Shown here: one piece after another, positions 57,144-64,000 of the stretch
How the letters are laid out: every line of letters starts with the position of its first letter
Numbering within the stretch: position 1 is the stretch's first letter
Assembly: GCF_051251695.1 (NCBI RefSeq)
Contig: NZ_JBPOEU010000003.1
Coordinates: forward strand, 121,487 to 185,486
DNA: 64,000 nucleotides
Reading direction: 5' to 3'
Origin: Maritalea sp051251695
Lineage (GTDB): Bacteria; Pseudomonadota; Alphaproteobacteria; Rhizobiales; Devosiaceae
Made by a program: the position numbers and the translations under genes
Notes under the pieces: model-generated
What the model was told of the DNA's origin: nothing
Databases searched by the model: none
Seen by the model: the letters and a program-made list of their open reading frames with translations, nothing else

Positions 57144-58376
57144 GTGAACTTGAAATCATTATCACTGGCAGCTTTGGCGGCATCATTGCTCGCTGGCACA
57201 GCAGCCAACGCACAAGACAGCGTATTTGTTGGCCACTTGGTTGACTATACGGGCCCAACAGCTTTTGTTGGCAAACACTATGGACCGGGCGTATCAGACG
57301 CGATCAATTATGTGAACGCACATGGCGGTATCGATGGCACAACGATTGAGCTTACGCAGATCGATTATGCCTATAAGGTACCTGAAGCACTTGCTGCCTA
57401 TAAGTCTTGGTCTTCACGCGGTATGGTCGCGATGCAAGGGTGGGGCACTGCTGACACAGAAGCTTTGATCTCATTTGTCGCAAAAGACAAAATTCCTGTC
57501 TTTTCTGCGTCATATTCTGCGCACTTGACTGACCCTCAAGGTACCAACCCAGCAACAAAGAAACCAGCGCCGTTTAACTTCTTCTATGGCCCTTCATATT
57601 CAGATACTTGCCGGGCATTAGCGCAATGGGCGGCAACTGACGCCAAAGAGAATGGCATTGAAAATCCAATTTTCTTGCATGCCGGGGATAATCATCCTTA
57701 TCCGAATGCACCCAAGGAAGCTTGCGCAGCATACGCTGCTGAGTTGGGTCTAACCGTTGCTGATCCAATTGTGGTGCCGATGAAGCCAGGCGACTTCAAA
57801 GCGCAATGCCTAACGATCAAAGAAACTGGCGCTCAGTATGTTTATATGGGCAATCTAGGCGGCTCTGTCGTTTCTTTGCTTAAATCATGTGGCACAGTCG
57901 GTGTTGAAGCCAACTACTTGGGCAACGTGTGGGCAGGTGACTACCTTACCCTGAAAGCGTCTCAAGCTGAAAACTTGATTTTCCCATCTTCAACTCCATT
58001 CTTTGGCCAAGACGTTCCGGGCATGGCGTTAGTTGAGAAAATCGCAGCTGCTGGTCAAGCCAATGGCGACGATAAACCAACCCACCACTACATTCGCGGC
58101 ATTTGCTCTGCATACATCATGATGGATGCCATGAAATGGGCAAAAGCCAACGGTGGCATCACTGGCGAGAATATCAAAAAAGGTATGTATGCCCGTGAAA
58201 ACTGGGTTCCAGAAGGTCTAGAAGGCGTTTGCTTGCCATCAACTTGGACCGACAAAGATCACCGTGGATTGATGACCGTTGCTGTGAACCAAGGTTCATT
58301 CAAAGACGGCGAAGTCAGCATAAAACGGATATCTGAAACAACGCTACCACGTCGTGATGACTGGTTGGGTTTGTAG
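57144..58376 (+). CDS. Periplasmic substrate-binding protein (second transporter)
   Basis: A 410-residue LivJ-type protein with a Sec signal (MNLKSLSLAALAASLLAGTA, cleavage probably after ANA near residue 23) and GTG start preceded by GAGGAG. The mature protein opens DSVFVGHLVDYTGPTAFVG. The Cys-containing loops (SYSDTCRALAQ, EACAAYAAELG, SLLKSCGT) and the C-terminal GVCLPSTWTDKDHRGLM mark the subgroup associated with acyl-CoA ligase clusters. It differs clearly from the first binding protein at 2586, so the two transporters should have different ligands. A carboxylic acid is the likely ligand, inferred from the two ligases. Confidence 0.88.
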   Translation: MNLKSLSLAALAASLLAGTAANAQDSVFVGHLVDYTGPTAFVGKHYGPGVSDAINYVNAHGGIDGTTIELTQIDYAYKVPEALAAYKSWSSRGMVAMQGWGTADTEALISFVAKDKIPVFSASYSAHLTDPQGTNPATKKPAPFNFFYGPSYSDTCRALAQWAATDAKENGIENPIFLHAGDNHPYPNAPKEACAAYAAELGLTVADPIVVPMKPGDFKAQCLTIKETGAQYVYMGNLGGSVVSLLKSCGTVGVEANYLGNVWAGDYLTLKASQAENLIFPSSTPFFGQDVPGMALVEKIAAAGQANGDDKPTHHYIRGICSAYIMMDAMKWAKANGGITGENIKKGMYARENWVPEGLEGVCLPSTWTDKDHRGLMTVAVNQGSFKDGEVSIKRISETTLPRRDDWLGL

Positions 58377-58385
58377 GCGAACCTG

Positions 58386-59234
58386 ATGACCGAAAGGATG
58401 AGCAAAATGAAACCACAAATTGCCGCAACCGGGAATGGCCTGGCATCTGAAACCATCCTTTCCGTCAACAATATTGAGGTCGTGTTTAACGAGGTCATTC
58501 TCGTTCTACGCGGTCTCAACCTAAAAGTTGCTCGAGGAAAAATTACCGCTTTACTGGGCACAAATGGCGCAGGAAAATCCACGACCCTTAAAGCAATTAC
58601 CAACTTACTCGCTTCAGAAGATGGTGAAGTGACCCGTGGGTCAATCACCTACGAAGGCGACGAAGTAACAGAAATCGGTCCAGAAGCGCTGGTACGTAGG
58701 GGCGTGTTTTTGGTGATGGAGGGCCGTGGAATTTTACAAGATATGACGGTGATCGAGAATTTGCGTTTGGGCGCTTACTCAAGATCAAACGTCGATATGA
58801 AAAAAGAAATTGAACAGGTATTCGAATACTTTCCGCGTTTGAAAGAGCGAACAGGATTGGCTGGGTATCTGTCAGGGGGCGAACAACAAATGCTCGCTAT
58901 TGGGCGCGCTTTGATGGCAAAGCCTAAACTGATCTTGATGGATGAACCTTCGATGGGCCTGTCACCGCTGCTGGTGAAAGAAGTATTTCGCATTATTCGG
59001 CGCCTCAATCGCGAACTTGGTATTTCAATTCTGCTTGTTGAGCAAAACGCCAACATGGCGCTCCGAGTAGCTGACGATGGTTACATTATGGAAAACGGGA
59101 AAATCGTACTTGATGGAACAGCCAAAGAACTAATGGAAAATGAGGACGTTAAAGAGTTTTACCTCGGTGGGGGAGGTGAACGACGTTCCTTCAAAGATAT
59201 CAAAAGCTACAAACGCCGTAAGCGTTGGTTGTAG
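58386..59234 (+). CDS. livF: ABC transporter ATP-binding protein, LivF type (second transporter)
   Basis: A 282-residue ATPase. Walker A is GTNGAGKSTTLKA (near residue 60), signature YLSGGEQQMLAIGRALM (near 162), Walker B LILMDEPSMGLSP, followed by LVEQNANMAL. The N-terminus is about 25 residues longer than in the first LivF. In-frame ATGs at 58398 and 58407 are alternative starts, the latter with AAAGGA spaced 5 bp, so the exact start is uncertain. The gene lies 9 bp after the binding-protein gene and 13 bp before the second ligase gene. Confidence 0.88.
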   Translation: MTERMSKMKPQIAATGNGLASETILSVNNIEVVFNEVILVLRGLNLKVARGKITALLGTNGAGKSTTLKAITNLLASEDGEVTRGSITYEGDEVTEIGPEALVRRGVFLVMEGRGILQDMTVIENLRLGAYSRSNVDMKKEIEQVFEYFPRLKERTGLAGYLSGGEQQMLAIGRALMAKPKLILMDEPSMGLSPLLVKEVFRIIRRLNRELGISILLVEQNANMALRVADDGYIMENGKIVLDGTAKELMENEDVKEFYLGGGGERRSFKDIKSYKRRKRWL

Positions 59235-59247
59235 GCGGGTGAGTATT

Positions 59248-60504
59248 ATGGACCAAACTGAAACGGAGCATGGTTTCTTCTCGCCGTTGGAGACAAGAAA
59301 CGAGCTTGAGCGCGAAGCCAACCTGTTTGCCAATTTGGGCGAACAGCTTAAGAATGCTGCCGCCAACAGTGGTTATTGGAAAGCGCAATTGGCCGACATC
59401 GACGTTGAGTCGATTGGTGATCGCAAAGCTCTGGCAAAACTTCCGGTTCTTTCGAAAGGTGATTTGGTTGAATTACAGGACAAGATGCCACTTTTTGGCG
59501 GTGTCGCACCTGCGAATAGTGATTTGCGGCGGGTCTTTTATTCTCCCGGACCCATCGTCGAACCGCAACCCGGCGGCACAGATCCATGGCGAATGAGCGC
59601 CGCGCTTTTCGCTGCCGGGATGCGGCATGGAGATATCATTGCGAATTGCTTTAGTTACCATCTTACCCCTGCAGGTTTTATGTTCGACGAGGCTGCTTCA
59701 AATCTAGGATGTGTCACTTTCCCCGCAGGCATAGGCAACACGGAAACCTTGGTTGAAGCGTTCAACCATTTTCAAATCTCTGGCTATGTAGGCACACCAG
59801 ATTTTTTGCAGATCATTCTGGAGAAAGCTAAAGGACTAGGCCGTGATATCGACAGCATAAAAAATGCGCTTGTGTCTGGCGGTCCCCTTTTTCCTGCCAT
59901 GCGCGATTGGTATGCGGGCGAGGGCATCAACATCAAGCAGTGCTATGGCACGGCGGAGTTGGGGCTTATCGCCCACGAAACCGGTGTGCCTGAGAACGGG
60001 ATGGTGATCGCTGAAAACTGTATTGTTGAAATCGTTCGTCCAGGTACAGGCGACCCAGTGGGAGTTGGCGAAGTCGGTGAAGTCGTCGTGACAACATTTG
60101 ACCAGAACTACCCACTGATCAGGTTTGCTACCGGCGATCTATCTTCGATTTTGCCTGGGCAATCGGCGTGCGGTCGTACGAATACGCGATTGAAAGGCTG
60201 GATGGGGCGCGCTGATCAAACGACAAAAGTTCGCGGCATGTTTGTGCATCCTCGCCAAATAGCAAAAATTGTTAAATCCTATCCCCAGATGGGCCGCGCC
60301 CGCCTAGAGGTGACCGAAAATGAAGGCAAGGATCAGATGACCTTCATTTGTGAGTTGCAAAGTGACGACAACTCAATAGCAGAAAAAATTGCCCAAACTG
60401 TACGCGCTGAATGTCGCTTGCGTGCAGACATTCGTATTGTACCACCCAGCAGCTTGCCCAACGATGGCAAAGTTATAGACGATCAAAGGGTTGTCGGAAT
60501 TTGA
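59248..60504 (+). CDS. AMP-forming ligase, phenylacetate-CoA ligase (PaaK)-like
   Basis: A 418-residue member of the short PaaK-type ANL group. Landmarks are the core AAANSGYWKAQLADIDVESI, the glycine-rich loop VFYSPGPIVEPQPGG (in place of the usual SSGTTGxP), the A5 motif QCYGTAELGLIAHET, and RFATGDLS with RLKGWMGRADQTTKVRGMFVHP near the C-terminus. The loop lacks the SSGTTG consensus, so activity or specificity may be altered. The ATG at 59248 avoids overlap with livF; a longer reading would start inside livF. The family activates aryl acetates or benzoates, and the transporter context fits uptake of such an acid. Confidence 0.82.
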   Translation: MDQTETEHGFFSPLETRNELEREANLFANLGEQLKNAAANSGYWKAQLADIDVESIGDRKALAKLPVLSKGDLVELQDKMPLFGGVAPANSDLRRVFYSPGPIVEPQPGGTDPWRMSAALFAAGMRHGDIIANCFSYHLTPAGFMFDEAASNLGCVTFPAGIGNTETLVEAFNHFQISGYVGTPDFLQIILEKAKGLGRDIDSIKNALVSGGPLFPAMRDWYAGEGINIKQCYGTAELGLIAHETGVPENGMVIAENCIVEIVRPGTGDPVGVGEVGEVVVTTFDQNYPLIRFATGDLSSILPGQSACGRTNTRLKGWMGRADQTTKVRGMFVHPRQIAKIVKSYPQMGRARLEVTENEGKDQMTFICELQSDDNSIAEKIAQTVRAECRLRADIRIVPPSSLPNDGKVIDDQRVVGI

Positions 60505-60599
60505 GGTTGGCCATTGAGATATAAAACCGCACAAATTGCCTTCGTAAATGTGTAATTCAATATCTCCATTGATGGGAATATTTATTGCGCGGTTTTGAT

Positions 60600-60810
60600 C
60601 TGAGTATCGAAGAGTTGACGATTATTGCACCGCGTCTTCCCAAGCAGGGACGTAGGTTCCAATCGTAAGGGTGACCGCGATATGCCCTACTGCATCTTTT
60701 GTATTCTTCGCATTGGCGCTCCATGGCGTGCAACTCCATTACTATATGGGGACAAGGGTTCCAGTTTAGATTCACCAAAACAGGGGCGTAAGATTCCAGA
60801 AGGAAACTTG
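60600..60810 (+). mobile_element. IS5-family transposase N-terminal remnant
   Basis: Readable in two frames. LSIEELTIIAPRLPKQGRRF (from about 60601) resembles the start of IS5/IS427-type transposases, and then in another frame ILRIGAPWRATPLLYGD (near 60700) matches their conserved RTGAPWRDLPxxYG motif. No catalytic DDE region remains. Identification rests on this motif only. Confidence 0.5.
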
Positions 60811-60834
60811 TTTCATCCATCAACGCAATTTGAA

Positions 60835-60853
60835 CTGAACTTATTTAGTTCAG
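60835..60853. repeat. Small perfect inverted repeat
   Basis: CTGAACT-tattt-AGTTCAG, a 7-bp stem with a 5-base loop between the IS5-like and integrase-like remnants. It could be part of an element end or a hairpin; no function is assigned. Confidence 0.4.
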
Positions 60854-60871
60854 GTGAGGTGGAGGCAGAAA

Positions 60872-61040
60872 ATGAGTAAGACCTCTAATTCGCAAAACGA
60901 GCGGATCAAAAACGCCTATTTTTTTACGCCAAACATGCCCTCGATCGTCACAAACCTGACGAAGTTCCTAAAGTGGTTGTCCTTCCAACCAGGGTATAAG
61001 CGAAGTATCAAAAGAAACGCAATTTGAGCTTCGCTAAACT
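60872..61040 (+). pseudogene. Possible tyrosine-type site-specific integrase N-terminal remnant
   Basis: ATG 60872 with AGGTGGAGG upstream opens MSKTSNSQNERIKNAYF, like the N-terminus of tyrosine integrases (NERIKRxYFxYLKHAxGR). At a run of seven T near 60928 the frame shifts, and AKHALDRHKPDE continues the similarity in the next frame. Nothing recognisable follows. Similarity is short, so this call is tentative. Confidence 0.4.
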
Positions 61041-61338
61041 TTGAGGCCTTCATAAAACTCTCCTTCTCCCGCCTTCGGGGTCATAAGTGGAAAATTCCAA
61101 CTCTAAATGGTCTTAATTATTGGGGGCACGTCAATAATCTGTCTCCAATTATCGAAGACAAATTCTACTCAAAACTAGATGAAGAAATGGGGTGCAGGTC
61201 ACTTCCGCTGCGCGTGACGATATTCTGAACGTGTCGGCTCCGGAGAAATGTCAGTCCCTCTGTCTTCCAAAGAAATGGATGAAGAAAGAAAAAATCCGTC
61301 CGATCTCCTAACCTTTTCCTTCATCAAACGCAATCAAC
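61041..61338. other. Non-coding debris before the Wzz-like gene
   Basis: About 300 bp with no convincing gene on either strand. Short open stretches on the plus strand resemble no family known to me. It fits a decayed insertion region. Confidence 0.5.
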
Positions 61339-62472
61339 CTAAATAGTACGTTGGTTACGTTTTACGATAGCACTTCTGATTAGAACAACAACCAACCCAA
61401 TAAATCCACCAATCAACAACGACAGTGCAAGATAAATTAAAGTACGTTTCGATGATCTTATTTCAGCAAAATCGACATCAAATGTTACCCAATGCCGTGG
61501 ATCATCGGTAGTCAAAACCGCCACGCTTTCTAACAACTGAGAAGCAGAAATGTCATTTTGAAGCGCAAAAAACTGCGTTTTCAATTGCATATACTGAAAA
61601 TTCAATGAGAGGTTTTGTGCATCCGTCCTATTCTGAAGAAGAGAAATTTCTTTATCTATTGCTTTATAGCCACGTAGATAAAAAGGTACCTCACTGGAAC
61701 TTACGCTCAAAGCAATTCCATTTGCTTGAGTCTGTGCTAAATTGTTAGCACCTAGTGAGTTATTCACTATGTCTAGCTCTTTCGCAATTGCGGTCTGTTC
61801 TTTAAGAAATAGAATACGTTGTTCATTTTCCAATAGAATAGTTTGTTTCATCAGTGCCAAACTGTTGGAAATAGCTTCTTTTTCAAAGCGGTTACGATCG
61901 ACAAGTGTCTGGATGAGGGCAGCTAGGTCAAGTTCGATATCCGCTTTTACATTTGATAACGATTGAACGGCGGCTACTTCTAGAATTTTTCTTCCTTCTT
62001 CAGCAGTCACCCAGTCGAACTTCATTTGCCGATTTGTGTTGGTTCCATTCGGAATCACAATTTCAAAATTTTTCGCTAGTTTGTTGATATAATTAGACTT
62101 CTGTACTCCACCAAATTCCTTAGCCGCTTGAGCCACAGTCTCGCTTTGCGCTAGAGCGAACAGCACAGAGTCATGGCTGTTAAATTCGGATACAAAATTC
62201 TCGAATACGGTCTCTCTCGTAATTTGATACTCAAACTTGTTCTGGTGTAATAGTTCATTTAAAGACGTGTATTTGGTGAATGCCGTTGGGCTACCTATAG
62301 AAAGTGGCAATGTGGCTCTGTACGAATTTGGTTGTAAATATGTCAGTACGCCACCAGCAATGACCGTTGCGATAGAAATTAGGATGATGATCCATTTTCC
62401 TTTCCAGAGGGTACCAAATAACTCTAACAAGTCGATTTCGTCGTCTTGGTGAGGTTGAGTTGGGGACACCAT
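61339..62472 (-). CDS. Wzz/GumC-type polysaccharide chain-length (co-polymerase) protein
   Basis: A 377-residue inner-membrane protein. It starts with DDEIDLLELFGTLWKGKW and a first membrane helix (about 30-50, IIILISIATVIAGGVLTYL), then a large periplasmic helical domain (about 55-330). A second helix near the C-terminus (about 340-362, LIYLALSLLIGGFIGLVVV) completes the Wzz_N layout. It lacks a C-terminal tyrosine kinase domain. The ATG at 62472 has AGGAG 5-9 bp upstream and is preferred to a start 63 bp earlier. Such proteins set O-antigen or exopolysaccharide chain length with a Wzy polymerase. No polysaccharide genes are visible nearby, so it stands alone among IS debris. Confidence 0.8.
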   Translation of the reverse strand: MVSPTQPHQDDEIDLLELFGTLWKGKWIIILISIATVIAGGVLTYLQPNSYRATLPLSIGSPTAFTKYTSLNELLHQNKFEYQITRETVFENFVSEFNSHDSVLFALAQSETVAQAAKEFGGVQKSNYINKLAKNFEIVIPNGTNTNRQMKFDWVTAEEGRKILEVAAVQSLSNVKADIELDLAALIQTLVDRNRFEKEAISNSLALMKQTILLENEQRILFLKEQTAIAKELDIVNNSLGANNLAQTQANGIALSVSSSEVPFYLRGYKAIDKEISLLQNRTDAQNLSLNFQYMQLKTQFFALQNDISASQLLESVAVLTTDDPRHWVTFDVDFAEIRSSKRTLIYLALSLLIGGFIGLVVVLIRSAIVKRNQRTI

Positions 62473-62826
62473 ATTTCTCCTACAAAAAGATAAACTGAAC
62501 CGCGACCCTAAACGAAATGTCGTCGATTTCTGCATGACTAAATTTGGGCACTTCCTAGATCAAAATTGCGCCAATTGCAAAGTAAATACAATATAAGTTG
62601 CCCAGCAATTGACATCAATCTCATTTCCCCCAGCCTATTCACGTTCTTAGTTGACGCACTGCCCATTGCTTTGTAACTATGCGTCCAAATTTAATAAACA
62701 ATAATTTGAGGCATTACTTAAGGCTGATCGGCCCTTCTTACATCTTCCACAACAGCAAATACGTGGCCGCGTGAGCAACGCTATAAGTGGATTTATTGCC
62801 TTTAGATGATAATAGGGGAGCGTTAA
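62473..62826. other. Intergenic region upstream of the Wzz-like gene
   Basis: A 354-bp AT-rich gap between divergent genes. It should contain their promoters. No gene, box or stable hairpin was recognised. Confidence 0.5.
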
Positions 62827-63141
62827 ATGGCTGAAAAAGCTGGTAAAAAGAAAAAATCAGAATCCATCGACGAATTTGTTTCGGCAGCAAAAACCCAAAA
62901 ATCAATGGCAAGTGAAAAAGGCAACGAGTGCAGCAACCAATGTTGACGAGTTTGCCGATATTGCGTCGAATGCTTACTTTAAGATCCTTCTAAACTCTGA
63001 ATTAATCGCCGTTGAAAAGCAAAAGGCGGTGGCCAAAGTGCTGTCGTTTGCCAAGAACAAAGAGCAAGCCAAGCAGAGCCTTGAAGAATTTAACACTGCG
63101 GTGATGGATTTTGAAAACCGGATTTCACCGCTCACCAACAT
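62827..63141 (+). pseudogene. Small lysine-rich hypothetical gene with frameshift and IS-truncated 3' end
   Basis: ATG 62827 opens MAEKAGKKKKSESIDEF and runs to a TGA at about 62944. One base out of frame, ATNVDEFADIASNAYF and KQKAVAKVLSFAKNKEQ continue without break. One extra base in the AAAAAGG run near 62915-62922 would account for this. Rejoined, the product would be a charged helical protein of about 105 residues, unknown to me. Its 3' end appears to run into IS sequence that starts at about 63142. Confidence 0.55.
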
Positions 63142-63945
63142 TGACCCCCCATGTTTGCCGGAGGCTGATTTGTCTTAGTTACGCTGCCATGTCTGCTCTT
63201 TCCATAGCAGCATAGAAGTTTGTTTCTGCCTCAGCGGGCGGGATGCTCCCGATAGGTTCCAGCAGACGGCAATTGTTGAACCAGTCAACCCATTCAAGGG
63301 TGGCGTATTCAACGGCTTCGAAGTTGCGTCAAGGACCGCGGCGATGAATGACCTCAGCTTTGAAGAGACCATTGATCGTTTCGGCCAGAGCATTGTCATA
63401 GGAATCTCCGACGGTGCCAACAGATGGCGCGATTTTGGCTTCGGCCAGCCGCTCTGTGTATTTGATCGACAAATATTGTGATCCACGATCCGAATGATGC
63501 ACCAGTTGGTCCTGCGCTGGCCTGCGTTGATGGATGGCTTGTTCCAAAGCATCCAAGACGAAGCCTGCGTTTGCCGTACGGCTTGTCCGCCAGCCGACGA
63601 TCCGTCGCGCATAAACATCGATGACGAATGCGACGTAGACAAAACCCTGCCAGGTCGCGACATAGGTGAAGTCGCTGACCCAGAGGACCTTCGGCGCAGG
63701 CGCGTAAAATTTACGGTTCACCCGGTCCAGCAGGCAAGGGAACGCCTTATCAGGTATCGTGGTTCTTGGCTTCTTGCCGCGAATGATGCCTTAAATGCCG
63801 ATGTCTTTCATCAACCTAGCGACGTGCAGCGCGCAAGATCAAAGTCTTCCCTGCGCATCGGATGCCAGGCATTCCTCACACCATAGACGCTGAGATTTTC
63901 CTCAAAGACCCGCTCAATCTCGGGCTTGAGCTCGTGTGTCGTACA
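63142..63945 (-). mobile_element. Decayed IS3-family element (orfB transposase remnant)
   Basis: Reading the minus strand from about 63945: THELKPEIERVFEENLSVYG, then HPMRREDFDLARCT, a frameshift, ARLMKDIGI, a TAA, GIIRGKKPRTTIPDK, and then the intact rve core with DFTYVATWQGFVYVAFVID (first Asp), HHSDRGSQYLS (second Asp) and ETINGLFKAEV (Glu). A TGA at 63331-63329 replaces an expected Trp (GPWR), after which the tail EWVDWFNNCRLLEPIGSIPP continues to TAA at 63181-63179. With at least three lesions it should be inactive. TGACCCCCC at 63142 is a plausible element end. orfA is not visible. Confidence 0.8.
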
Positions 63946-64000
63946 GCTGGTTATCCCAAAACAATAAGGGTCGACAATGGAAGTGAGTTTATCTCGCGTG
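63939..64000 (+). mobile_element. Second IS3-family transposase (orfB), 5'-truncated and running off the window
   Basis: The plus-strand frame reads AGYPKTIRVDNGSEFISR up to the window end. This is the conserved region around the second catalytic Asp of IS3-family integrase domains. It faces opposite to the preceding element and abuts it at about 63940, so one IS has been inserted into, or recombined with, the other. Confidence 0.7.

Overview
The window looks like a chromosomal segment of a facultatively denitrifying alphaproteobacterium, probably in the Hyphomicrobiales/Rhodobacterales neighbourhood. The reasons are the nosCRZDFYLX gene order described for Paracoccus, a Tat-dependent N2O reductase, a CtrA-type TTAA-N7-TTAA site, several LivFGHM/AMP-ligase operons and a polyol-transporter relic. 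No rRNA, tRNA or CRISPR array was seen. The genus cannot be fixed from sequence reading alone.

Layout. (1) 1-11710: a truncated kynureninase-like PLP gene (minus) diverges from a GntR/FCD regulator. The regulator is followed by a co-directional catabolic operon: a glyoxalase/cupin protein, a complete branched-chain-amino-acid-type ABC transporter (binding protein, two ATPases, two permeases), a kynurenine-formamidase-like cyclase and a two-subunit indolepyruvate:ferredoxin oxidoreductase. Together they suggest uptake and oxidation of an aromatic or keto acid. (2) 11711-15656: a gene graveyard, the decayed remains of a sorbitol/mannitol operon (binding protein, AraC regulator, mannitol dehydrogenase, ATPase), each with visible lesions and with no permease genes left. 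(3) 15918-25590: a cytochrome c gene (minus) diverging from an intact nos operon for N2O respiration, with two perfect FNR boxes in the shared promoter region.

(4) 25750-49358: a dedicated type I secretion locus for a giant RTX protein of about 5,100 residues. It holds an ABC exporter, an HlyD-type adaptor, a TolC-type outer membrane lipoprotein and, in the exporter operon, a MotA/TolQ-like channel protein, a MotB/OmpA-like partner and a PilZ-domain protein. Export or display of the giant protein may therefore be coupled to proton-motive force and c-di-GMP; this is the most interesting system in the window. The RTX gene contains two apparently identical 1117-bp blocks.

(5) 49420-60504: a response regulator and a soluble PAS/PAS hybrid histidine kinase (minus) diverge from a second complete Liv-type ABC transporter with two AMP-forming acyl-CoA ligases, suggesting sensing, import and CoA activation of a carboxylic acid. 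(6) 60505-64000: a degenerate accessory edge with IS5-like and integrase remnants, an isolated Wzz-like polysaccharide co-polymerase, a frameshifted small gene cut by a decayed IS3-family element, and the start of a second IS3-family transposase running out of the window.
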